From Crenotrichaceae bacterium (GTDB lineage Bacteria; Pseudomonadota; Gammaproteobacteria; Methylococcales; DRLZ01), in assembly GCA_011322755.1 (NCBI GenBank), contig DRLZ01000422.1:1-8457 (forward strand): 8,457 nucleotides of DNA, in the 5' to 3' direction. Both the position numbers and the translations under genes were made by a program. The notes beneath the pieces were generated by a model. That model did no database searches, was not told the origin of the DNA, and saw only the letters and a program-made list of their open reading frames with translations. Shown here in pieces: positions 1 to 5,950 of the stretch. Each line of letters begins with the position of its first letter. The stretch's first letter is position 1.

Positions 1-359
1 AATTCAATCACTGCTTCGAATGCTTGCGCACTTGTTGGCTCTCCATTTCCGGAAACGGCGATATCGCGAATAAGCTGACGCTGTTCCGGGACACCATAGC
101 GATCATAAAAATCACCGTGTAGAACATCGTCAAGTAAACTGTGTAATTCCTTGCTTAACTGCTTGAGGTTAATCGCCGGCGCACTGCCTCTGACAAGATC
201 GGGAACCTGACAGTAGATGCAACGCCAGTTACAGGCATTATTGGGATTCAGGTTAATCCCAATCGACAAGCCGTTAGCCCGCCTTGAAATAACCGGATAA
301 ACATAGGTGAATCCAGCAATGTCGCGAGAGTGATTGCTCACTGTGAGCCGATCTGTCAT
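1..359 (-). CDS. Radical SAM protein, N-terminal part (truncated by the window edge)
   Basis: Reading leftwards from an ATG at 359-357, an open frame runs 119 codons to the window edge without a stop, so only the N-terminus is present. Residues 43-50 read CNWRCIYC, the CxxxCxxC triad (C43, C47, C50) that binds the [4Fe-4S] cluster and S-adenosylmethionine in radical SAM enzymes. A second motif, SGNGEPT at residues 103-109, matches the glycine-rich GGE-type SAM-contacting motif of the superfamily. The stretch just before the cysteines (INLNPNNACNW) resembles a group of uncharacterised proteobacterial proteins often placed with COG0731, but that is from memory. The substrate is unknown. The start lies 4 bases after the stop of the LpxD-like gene, with no clear Shine-Dalgarno, suggesting co-transcription and perhaps translational coupling. 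The family call is firm; the function is not. Confidence 0.85.
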   Translation of the reverse strand, partial: MTDRLTVSNHSRDIAGFTYVYPVISRRANGLSIGINLNPNNACNWRCIYCQVPDLVRGSAPAINLKQLSKELHSLLDDVLHGDFYDRYGVPEQRQLIRDIAVSGNGEPTSAQAFEAVIE

Positions 360-363
360 ACAG

Positions 364-1437
364 CTATCGTCTGTCGGTGAGTTTTTCGACTTTTTTCTCA
401 ACCACTCGTAGCCGCTCCCAGACCTCGGCAAGACGTTGAAACACAGCAATATTTTTCAGGTAACGAGCAAATGGTTGTGGTGGAGTTGTGGCGTACATAC
501 CTGATTCTTTAATGCTGTTAATCACACCTGCACGATGCACCAGAACCGTGTCATCAGGTACAGTGACATGATCAAGCACTCCGGTTTGCCCTGATGCCAT
601 GACCCGCTTGCCAAAACGACTGGAACCGGCGATTCCGGTCTGCGCAACCAAAGCACAATCTTCATCCAGAACAACATTATGTGCAAGATGACACTGTGCA
701 TCAATGATACAGCCGCGATGAACGCGTGTTTCATGGTAACTTGCGCGGTCGATTGTACAATTTGCACCAATCACCACATTGTCTTCGATGACAACCTTGC
801 CACGCTGTGGAATTCTATGAAAATGTCCTTCATTGTCCCGGGCAAAGCCATGACCTTCAGCACCAATAATTGCGCCTGATTTAATAATCACATCGGCACC
901 AATTTCAGTATCCCAGCCAATCACACAATTTGGATGTATGACTGTATTTGCTCCAATCGTTACATTCTGTTCAATGACAGCGTTCGCCATGATCACAACG
1001 TTATCGCCCAGCGCTACTTCAGAGCCTATCACCGCACCTGGACCAATCAGCACTGAATCTGCAATCTGCACGCTGTCGTGAATAATCGTTGAAGGATGGA
1101 TACGTGGCCATTCTGTTTGACGCAGATCCTTGTCATCGTAATGCTGGCGAATAAATGCCATGGCCACACGGACATTGTCAACCTGGATTAGACTGGTTAT
1201 ACCGAGATCAACCTCATTAATTATTAAATTATCGGGGACAATAACAGCCGCAACGCGTTGTTGCAAAGCAGTGCTCAGGTATTGTGGTTTTTCAGCAAAG
1301 GTGAGTGATTTGTTAGAACAGCTCTCAACTGGTTCAATCGAGCGGATACAATTATCAGCGCCGATTAACTTGCTTTCAATTGATTTAGCATTGAGAACAG
1401 TACAGAGTTCAGAGCATCGAAAGTTTATATCTGACAT
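364..1437 (-). CDS. lpxD: LpxD-family UDP-3-O-acylglucosamine N-acyltransferase (left-handed beta-helix)
   Basis: LpxD transfers a 3-hydroxyacyl chain from acyl carrier protein to the 2-amino group of UDP-3-O-acyl-glucosamine, the third step of lipid A synthesis, in the cytoplasm. The 357-residue product has the expected layout: an N-terminal uridine-binding domain (about residues 5-105), a run of isoleucine/valine-rich hexapeptide repeats (about 112-300) and a charged C-terminal helix (about 325-355). The AHNV motif places the catalytic-base histidine at H253, and H290 follows 37 residues later, the same spacing as H239 and H276 of E. coli LpxD (341 residues). The segment around residues 193-213 (GAEGHGFA then RIPQRGKV) aligns with the E. 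coli acyl-binding region, and TIDRA at 228-232 replaces the usual TIDRG. The gene lies apart from the usual bamA-skp-lpxD-fabZ-lpxA cluster, so it may be a second, divergent copy. The start has only a weak ribosome site. Family is confident; identical substrate specificity is inferred. Confidence 0.8.
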   Translation of the reverse strand: MSDINFRCSELCTVLNAKSIESKLIGADNCIRSIEPVESCSNKSLTFAEKPQYLSTALQQRVAAVIVPDNLIINEVDLGITSLIQVDNVRVAMAFIRQHYDDKDLRQTEWPRIHPSTIIHDSVQIADSVLIGPGAVIGSEVALGDNVVIMANAVIEQNVTIGANTVIHPNCVIGWDTEIGADVIIKSGAIIGAEGHGFARDNEGHFHRIPQRGKVVIEDNVVIGANCTIDRASYHETRVHRGCIIDAQCHLAHNVVLDEDCALVAQTGIAGSSRFGKRVMASGQTGVLDHVTVPDDTVLVHRAGVINSIKESGMYATTPPQPFARYLKNIAVFQRLAEVWERLRVVEKKVEKLTDRR

Positions 1438-1553
1438 TGTCGATGTCTACTCAAATAAAGACTGTCCTGGTAATCATTGTGTGGGAATAGCATATCTTGA
1501 ATGGTATTGCAGGGAGATTTACGATACTAGAAAAGCAGTGAGAAATCGCCTCA

Positions 1554-2204
1554 TCAACGATCCAGTACCTGTTGAATTTTCCTTGTAATCGAATCAACTG
1601 ATCCAGTACCTGCAACCGATGCAAATGTCATTGAAGAATCATTGCTGGCTTTATCAGCGTAGTAATTAATGAGCGGTTCTGTTTGCTGATGATACACTTC
1701 AAGCCGCTGTTTGATAACATCCACTTGATCATCTTCTCGCTGGATCAGAGGTTCACCAGTCTCATCATCGATACCATTTTGCCTGGGAGGATTAAAAGTG
1801 ACATGGTAGATACGACCTGAGCCAGGATGGACGCGTCGACCGCTCAGACGCTTGATAATTTCATCATCACTCACATCGATTTCGATCACATAATCCAGGC
1901 TGATACCCATCTCGGCAAGCCCATCTGCCTGAGCCAGAGTACGAGGAAAACCATCCAGCAGAAAACCGTTTTTACAATCAGGCTGCTGAATACGTTCGCG
2001 AATAAGTTCCAGAATGACATCATCCGAAACCAGAGCACCCGATTCCATAATTGACTTGACCTTGAGACCAAGTGGAGTTCCTGCGCTCACAGCAGCTCTC
2101 AGCATGTCCCCTGTTGATATTTGTGGTATTTTGTATTTCTGACAAATGAACTGCGCCTGTGTACCTTTTCCTGAGCCTGGCCCACCGACCAAGATAATCT
2201 TCAT
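1554..2204 (-). CDS. adk: Adenylate kinase
   Basis: Adk interconverts ATP + AMP and 2 ADP in the cytoplasm and balances the adenylate pool. From the ATG at 2204 the product is 216 residues (E. coli 214). It shows the P-loop GGPGSGKGT (residues 7-15), the AMP-binding segment STGDMLRAAV (30-39), LLDGFPRT (82-89), GRRVHPGSGRIYH at the start of the LID (122-134), R156 in REDDQ and R167, all at E. coli positions. The LID lacks the four zinc cysteines seen in many Gram-positive enzymes, so this is the long, zinc-free type. The frame is open 14 codons further upstream (ATG at 2246), but homology begins at the MKIILVGGPG start and an AGGAG site lies 10 bases before it, so 2204 is preferred. It stands alone, with about 200 bp upstream and 116 bp downstream. 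Confidence 0.97.
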   Translation of the reverse strand: MKIILVGGPGSGKGTQAQFICQKYKIPQISTGDMLRAAVSAGTPLGLKVKSIMESGALVSDDVILELIRERIQQPDCKNGFLLDGFPRTLAQADGLAEMGISLDYVIEIDVSDDEIIKRLSGRRVHPGSGRIYHVTFNPPRQNGIDDETGEPLIQREDDQVDVIKQRLEVYHQQTEPLINYYADKASNDSSMTFASVAGTGSVDSITRKIQQVLDR

Positions 2205-2214
2205 TCCTGTTATT

Positions 2215-2219
2215 CTCCT
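2215..2219 (-). promoter_or_regulatory. Ribosome binding site that sets the adk start
   Basis: On the minus strand AGGAG (followed by AA) lies 10 bases before the ATG at 2204. It supports this start over the in-frame ATG at 2246, which would add 14 residues not expected in the adenylate kinase family. Confidence 0.75.
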
Positions 2220-2282
2220 GTTTGCATTATATGCTGATAGAATCAATTCTGATAAAGCGCATTTATAAACCTGCTCAGATAG

Positions 2283-2311
2283 AAAATATGGGCGTTACAA
2301 ATACGTAACAA
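2283..2311 (-). promoter_or_regulatory. Candidate sigma70-type promoter upstream of adk
   Basis: On the minus strand TTGTTA (2311-2306) and TATTTT (2288-2283) are separated by 17 bases and would give an adk leader of roughly 70 bases. Each box matches the sigma70 consensus at four of six positions. A small dyad, GTTAC-6 nt-GTAAC (2294-2309), overlaps the spacer and -35. A perfect TATAAT also lies nearer the gene at 2231-2226 with TTATCA 18 bases before it, but that would start transcription at the ribosome site. The whole gap is AT-rich, so chance matches are likely. Confidence 0.3.
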
Positions 2312-2404
2312 TAATAATTAATATAAATAATTTACATAACCCACTGTTTATTCTCCATCTATAATACTTGATTACATACCCTTTAATCTATCTATTATAC
2401 GGCA

Positions 2405-2704
2405 TCAGAAAACCGAGGTAACAACAACAGAGTTATCACCATCTATATGATTTGGAACATAGCGATCAGCCGATCTGTCATTAATCCATCGTTCTCCATC
2501 AATCAGGTATCTAAACTGATAAGTAGTATCTTTTTTCAAGTCAATCGTTGTCTTCCAGACGCCTGATTTTAAACGTTTCAACGGCATTGCTGATTGATCC
2601 CAGTCGTTAAATTCACCAACCAGCATCACTGACTCTGCCTGTGTTTCTTTCGGTATTTCAAACGATACCTTGCATTTCTCTTTAAAAAATCTTTTCTTAA
2701 TCAT
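2405..2704 (-). CDS. Small free-standing glycogen-binding (CBM48 / isoamylase early-set / AMPK-beta-like) domain protein
   Basis: The 99-residue product is almost entirely one early-set immunoglobulin-like fold of the CBM48/AMPK-beta glycogen-binding type. Visible motifs are VMLVGEFNDWD (residues 26-36), W50 in GVW, YQFRYLIDG (62-70), W73, and the closing RYVPNHIDGDNSVVV (81-95). In this family the conserved tryptophans and the strand around the NDW motif contact alpha-glucan. No catalytic domain is fused to it, and there is no signal peptide; the N-terminus is basic (MIKKRFFKEK). It is separated from pgsA by 78 bp and from adk by about 200 bp, so it is probably its own unit. A GGTGA just before the ATG may serve as ribosome site. 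Such stand-alone domains recur in bacterial genomes, but I know of no established function; glycogen or starch binding is inferred from the fold only. Confidence 0.88.
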   Translation of the reverse strand: MIKKRFFKEKCKVSFEIPKETQAESVMLVGEFNDWDQSAMPLKRLKSGVWKTTIDLKKDTTYQFRYLIDGERWINDRSADRYVPNHIDGDNSVVVTSVF

Positions 2705-2716
2705 GTGTCACCATTT

Positions 2717-2745
2717 ATTATCCAGTAATTGACTACGCATAACAA
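2717..2745 (-). promoter_or_regulatory. Candidate promoter of the glycogen-binding domain gene
   Basis: On the minus strand TTGTTA (2745-2740) and GATAAT (2722-2717) are 17 bases apart. The -10 lies only 12 bases before the ATG at 2704, so the message would be nearly leaderless; this lowers confidence. The -35 overlaps an AT-rich inverted repeat at 2739-2758. Confidence 0.25.
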
Positions 2746-2758
2746 TCAAGCTTGTTAT
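2739..2758. repeat. Short inverted repeat (ATAACAA / TTGTTAT)
   Basis: ATAACAA (2739-2745) and TTGTTAT (2752-2758) form a perfect 7-bp dyad around the 6-base TCAAGC, between pgsA and the glycogen-binding domain gene. It has no following T-run on the minus strand and is AT-rich, so it is a poor intrinsic terminator. It could be an operator overlapping the candidate -35, or chance. Confidence 0.4.
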
Positions 2759-2760
2759 CA

Positions 2761-2786
2761 ATGTATCAATTAAATGTATCAATTAA
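2761..2786. repeat. 13-bp exact tandem duplication spanning the pgsA stop codon
   Basis: ATGTATCAATTAA occurs twice head to tail (2761-2773 and 2774-2786) with no spacer. The second copy contains the pgsA stop codon (TAA on the minus strand, 2785-2783). This looks like a replication-slippage duplication at the gene end; it does not alter the protein. Confidence 0.9.
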
Positions 2787-3340
2787 GTTTTAAAATAAGG
2801 AAGCGCTGAATGGATATATTGTACCATCGATATAATTGTCAATATCATTGCCACATATAAACACAGATATGACACGATTTGAATAAAAACCCAGGGAAGA
2901 CTTTGGTATATTAAAAACCCACCAATTGCCACCATTTGCGTACCTGTTTTCCACTTACCCCAGTTGGATACCTTGATGACATGCTGTTCACCTCCGATCG
3001 CCATCCATTCCCTGAGTGCACTGATAATAATTTCACGACCAATAATAATGAGTGCCGGAATAGTCAGGTAAATTGTATGTTCAGCCTCAATCAGAATCAC
3101 CAGCGTTGCACTTATCAACAACTTATCTGCCACAGGATCAAGAAAAGCACCAAATACTGAACTTTCGCCAAGCTTGCGCGCTAGATATCCGTCCAGCCAG
3201 TCAGTAATACCGGCAACTGTAAAAAAAAACCACGCCAGTAACCCATTCCATTGCCATGGTAGGTAGAAGCTTACTACCAACACAGGAATCAATACCATGC
3301 GTAAAACTGTTAACTGAGTTGGTAAGGTTAATTTAATCAT
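2783..3340 (-). CDS. pgsA: CDP-diacylglycerol--glycerol-3-phosphate 3-phosphatidyltransferase
   Basis: PgsA, an inner-membrane enzyme, condenses CDP-diacylglycerol with glycerol 3-phosphate to phosphatidylglycerophosphate, the committed step to phosphatidylglycerol and cardiolipin. The 185-residue product carries the full CDP-alcohol phosphotransferase signature D47-xx-D50-G51-xx-A54-R55-x8-G64-xxx-D68-xxx-D72. Around it are hydrophobic membrane segments at roughly 10-28, 33-46, 74-86, 90-106, 134-148 and 152-172. The N-terminal LPTQLTVLRMVLIPV matches the family's usual opening. The length equals typical bacterial PgsA (about 180-185). The ATG lies 5 bases beyond the uvrC stop, with little Shine-Dalgarno, so translation is probably coupled to uvrC. 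The uvrC-pgsA pairing is common in Proteobacteria. The related enzymes PssA and cardiolipin synthase (CDP-alcohol type) share the motif, but overall sequence and neighbour favour PgsA. Confidence 0.95.
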   Translation of the reverse strand: MIKLTLPTQLTVLRMVLIPVLVVSFYLPWQWNGLLAWFFFTVAGITDWLDGYLARKLGESSVFGAFLDPVADKLLISATLVILIEAEHTIYLTIPALIIIGREIIISALREWMAIGGEQHVIKVSNWGKWKTGTQMVAIGGFLIYQSLPWVFIQIVSYLCLYVAMILTIISMVQYIHSALPYFKT

Positions 3341-3345
3341 TTTCG

Positions 3346-5181
3346 TTATTCATTACCATGAAATACATTATAAATTCTTTGTGCAAGTTCATGATTAATT
3401 CCATCGACCTGGCATAAACTGTCAACGCCTGCGACAGTAATCTGCTTTAATCCGCCAAATTGTTTTAATAACCGTTGACGACGCTTGGGGCCAACCCCTT
3501 CAATCTGCTCCAGCACGGATTGCTTGCTCGCTTTTGCCCGACGTTGACGATGCCCGGTAATTGCAAAACGGTGTGCTTCATCACGAATCTGCTGGATTAA
3601 TAACTTTGCTGGCGTACCCGGCTCCATCACCAGCTCACCATTGTCGCCTAATAAGTAAATTTTCTCCATCCCTGCAGTACGATCGGGCCCTTTGGAAACA
3701 CCAACGATCATGATATCGTCTATTTCCAGTTGTTCCAAAGCATCACGCGCAATACCAAGCTGGCCTTTTCCTCCATCAATCAATAATACATCAGGTTTTT
3801 CATATTCACCGTGCTTAACCCGCTTGTAGCGACGCTGAAGTGCTTGTGCCATTGCTGCATAATCATCTCCTGGTTCTATCCCAGTGATGTTAAAACGACG
3901 GTAGGATTCCTTGACAGGTCCCTCTGAATTAAATACGACACATGATGCGACCGTCTGACGACCCATGGTGTGACTGATATCAAAACACTCAATGCGTAAC
4001 AACCGCTCACATCCCAGTGCATCCTTTAAACTGCTCAGGCGTTCGGAAACACCTTGACGATCTGCCAATTTTAGCATGAGTGCATGCTCAACATTGGTCT
4101 GCGCCATTTGCAGCCAGTGTCGGCGTTCACCACGCACGCGATGGTTGATTTGAATTTTGCGTTTTGCTGTTCTGGATAATGCGTCTGTGATTAACCCGGT
4201 ATTTTCTGGCAACTGCCCTACGATAATGTGCGAAGGAATTGTGTTATTCAAATAGTACTGCGGGATAAACGCCTCTAACACCTGCTCTGGCGACAATTCT
4301 TCAGGTAGCTTAGGAAAAAAACTTCGATGACCTAATTGCTGTCCTCCCCGAAAAAAACTAACCAGTACGCAAGCAATATTGAGCCTGGTCGCACAAACAA
4401 TCAAATCAAGATCGCCTTGTCCGCTGCTCACGTATTGTGATTCCAGCACTTTGCGTAAAGTTGATATCTGGTCACGATAACGTGCTGCAGCTTCGTATGC
4501 CTGAGTATCTGACGCGGCTTCCATGCGTCGAATCAATTGATTAATTAGCTGCTTGCCATTGCCTTGCAAAAACCGTGTTGTACTCTCAACATCTTCAGCA
4601 TACGCTTGCTTATCAATCAATCCAACACATGGAGCTGAGCAACGTTTAATCTGATACTGCAAACAAGGGCGTGATCGATGTTTATAATAACTGTCATCAC
4701 ATTGACGAACCGGAAATATTTTCTGTAACAGCTTCAGACTTTGCCGAACAGCCCCAGCGCTCGGATAGGGACCAAAATATTCACCTTTGGTTTTTGCGCC
4801 ACGATGAAATGCCAGGCGCGGATAATCATCCTGGGTCGAAAGATAGATATAGGGAAAACTCTTGTCGTCTCTTAAGCAGATATTGTAGCGTGGCTTGTAC
4901 TTCTTGATCAGCTGGCTTTCCAGCAATAACGCTTCACCTTCAGTATGTGTCACACTGACTTCAATCGATGCAATCTGGGCAACCATCGCACGCTGCTTGG
5001 GGGTACTTTGACCTGACTGAAAATAACTGCTTACTCTGTTCTTCAGGTTTTTGGCCTTGCCGACATAAATCACCTTGTCCGCCGAATCCAACATGCGATA
5101 GACACCACAGCTACGGCTTAGATTTCGCAGAAAAACATCGAAATCAAATGCGTTGTTTGCTATGCGTGATGACGCGTTCAT
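3346..5181 (-). CDS. uvrC: UvrABC excinuclease subunit C
   Basis: UvrC makes both incisions, 3' and 5' of a lesion, in nucleotide excision repair after UvrA/UvrB hand over damaged DNA. The 611-residue product (E. coli 610) is complete. The GIY-YIG nuclease domain (about 22-102) has GVY at 26-28, YVG at 39-41 and E89 in LLLES. Four cysteines C161, C173, C181 and C185 match the spacing of the iron-sulfur cysteines of E. coli UvrC. A UVR helical hairpin for UvrB contact covers about 205-245. The RNase H-like 5' nuclease domain shows D401, D440, D469 and H537, equivalent to E. coli D399, D438, D466 and H538. Two helix-hairpin-helix motifs close the protein (about 557-577 and 589-607). The usual proline before GVYRM is a cysteine here (C25). 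Its ATG overlaps the upstream glycosylase stop (ATGA), implying coupled translation. Confidence 0.98.
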   Translation of the reverse strand: MNASSRIANNAFDFDVFLRNLSRSCGVYRMLDSADKVIYVGKAKNLKNRVSSYFQSGQSTPKQRAMVAQIASIEVSVTHTEGEALLLESQLIKKYKPRYNICLRDDKSFPYIYLSTQDDYPRLAFHRGAKTKGEYFGPYPSAGAVRQSLKLLQKIFPVRQCDDSYYKHRSRPCLQYQIKRCSAPCVGLIDKQAYAEDVESTTRFLQGNGKQLINQLIRRMEAASDTQAYEAAARYRDQISTLRKVLESQYVSSGQGDLDLIVCATRLNIACVLVSFFRGGQQLGHRSFFPKLPEELSPEQVLEAFIPQYYLNNTIPSHIIVGQLPENTGLITDALSRTAKRKIQINHRVRGERRHWLQMAQTNVEHALMLKLADRQGVSERLSSLKDALGCERLLRIECFDISHTMGRQTVASCVVFNSEGPVKESYRRFNITGIEPGDDYAAMAQALQRRYKRVKHGEYEKPDVLLIDGGKGQLGIARDALEQLEIDDIMIVGVSKGPDRTAGMEKIYLLGDNGELVMEPGTPAKLLIQQIRDEAHRFAITGHRQRRAKASKQSVLEQIEGVGPKRRQRLLKQFGGLKQITVAGVDSLCQVDGINHELAQRIYNVFHGNE

Positions 5182-5816
5182 TCAGCCAGCAGGGTCTGGA
5201 TTCTACGAAATACTTGATGAAACATCGGTGTTGTCAAGCGCCTGGTTTGTACGTTGTAACGACTACAATGGTAGGAATCAACCAGTATTTTATCAGCAAA
5301 CGGATGTACTGTATTGTGCGCAAAAGGATGCTCAGCCTGCTTCATTCCTGCCGCTTTAATCACTGCTTTATGCGCGATCGTACCCAACGCCAGAATAACA
5401 CTCCCTTCACTTAAATCATTTAGTTCGCGGGCAAGATATGCGTTGCACTGATTAATCTCACTTGAAACAGGCTTATTTGCTGGAGGCAAACATTTCACCG
5501 CATTGGTAATCCTGCAATTGAACAATTCCAGACCATCATCACAGTGAGTTGATACAGCTTGATTACTGAAACCAAACTGGTACAAGGTTTCATATAACAG
5601 AATCCCGGCATAATCACCGGTAAAAGGACGACCGGTTGCATTTGCACCGTGCATGCCTGGAGCCAGACCCACAATAAGCAAGTCAGCACCGAGAGGACCA
5701 AACGCATCAACAGGTCTGGCGTGATAATGCGGATGTTTCAGGCTAACCTGGTCAAGAAAATCACTTAACCGTGGACACAGCCGGCAATTAATGTCAAAGC
5801 GAAGACAGGATTCCAT
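5178..5816 (-). CDS. Uracil-DNA glycosylase, iron-sulfur family 4/5 (UdgB-like)
   Basis: These enzymes excise uracil, and in family 5 also other deaminated bases, from DNA to begin base excision repair. The 212-residue product has motif 1 GLAPGMHGANATGR (50-63) followed by PFTGDYAG, which is the family 5 (UDGb) pattern: no catalytic Asp or Asn stands at the position used by families 1 and 4. Motif 2 is SYHCSRYNVQTRRLT (181-195), so H183 is kept but the common HPS reads HCS. Cysteines C11, C14, C109 and C124 (in CRLC, VKCLPP and NQCNAY) fit the four [4Fe-4S] ligands. The ATG has a strong ribosome site, AAGAGGAG, 6 bases away (5830-5823). Its stop overlaps the uvrC start by 4 bases. Family assignment is confident; the family 5 rather than family 4 call rests on motif reading alone. 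Confidence 0.88.
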   Translation of the reverse strand: MESCLRFDINCRLCPRLSDFLDQVSLKHPHYHARPVDAFGPLGADLLIVGLAPGMHGANATGRPFTGDYAGILLYETLYQFGFSNQAVSTHCDDGLELFNCRITNAVKCLPPANKPVSSEINQCNAYLARELNDLSEGSVILALGTIAHKAVIKAAGMKQAEHPFAHNTVHPFADKILVDSYHCSRYNVQTRRLTTPMFHQVFRRIQTLLAE

Positions 5817-5822
5817 ATCAGT

Positions 5823-5830
5823 CTCCTCTT
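5823..5830 (-). promoter_or_regulatory. Strong ribosome binding site of the uracil-DNA glycosylase
   Basis: The minus strand carries AAGAGGAG 6 bases before the ATG at 5816. It fixes the start and is the best Shine-Dalgarno in the window, consistent with this gene opening the udg-uvrC-pgsA translational unit. Confidence 0.8.
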
Positions 5831-5870
5831 AACAGAGCGTTGCGACAATCCAATTTGCACGGAATAGCGA

Positions 5871-5904
5871 TCTGAGTGGTGATTTTAGATACCCGCCACT
5901 CAGA
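5871..5904 (-). repeat. Perfect 9-bp inverted repeat between pnp and the glycosylase gene
   Basis: TCTGAGTGG (5871-5879) and CCACTCAGA (5896-5904) are exact reverse complements around a 16-base loop. In the minus-strand transcript this forms a GC-containing hairpin about 50-80 bases past the pnp stop. No T-run follows it, so it is not a standard intrinsic terminator. It could protect a 3' end, be an RNase III site, or act as a regulatory dyad before the udg operon. Confidence 0.6.
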
Positions 5905-5916
5905 CAGGATGACGAT

Positions 5917-5947
5917 AAAAACTGACCAGGACTCCGATATCCTTGGT
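5917..5947 (-). terminator. Candidate rho-independent terminator after pnp
   Basis: Beginning 3 bases after the pnp stop on the minus strand, ACCAAGGA and TCCTGGT (5947-5940 and 5931-5925) pair across an 8-base loop, giving 7 pairs with one bulged A. TTTTT follows 3 bases later (5921-5917). The stem is short and bulged, so termination may be partial and allow read-through into the glycosylase gene. Confidence 0.45.
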
Positions 5948-5950
5948 TAA

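Noticed and set aside
1531..1553. Possible adk terminator: TGAG-7 nt-CTCA followed by CTGCTTTT on the minus strand
   Set aside because: The stem is only four pairs and the T-run is short and displaced, so it is not distinguishable from chance.
1160..1588. 142-codon plus-strand open frame covering the 5' end of the LpxD-like gene and the gap to adk
   Set aside because: It is mostly antisense to a well-supported gene, its translation has no recognisable motif or domain, and its low-complexity start reads as a frame shadow.
2205..2246. Upstream extension of adk to the ATG at 2246
   Set aside because: The extra 14 residues precede the conserved MKIILVGGPG opening and the ribosome site lies inside them, so the shorter start at 2204 is preferred.
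2205..2404. AT-rich 200-bp gap considered as an origin, small RNA or riboswitch
   Set aside because: I found no iterated DnaA-like boxes, no stable GC stem and no known aptamer pattern; only weak promoter-like hexamers and a 5-bp dyad at 2294-2309.
4968..5414. 148-codon plus-strand open frame across the uvrC/glycosylase junction
   Set aside because: It lies opposite two firmly identified overlapping genes and its cysteine/histidine-rich translation resembles no family; no ribosome site supports it.
5817..5950. Promoter for the glycosylase-uvrC-pgsA unit in the gap after pnp
   Set aside because: TATCTA and TAAAAT look like -10 boxes on the minus strand, but no -35 hexamer occurs at 16-18 bases, so no promoter is called.
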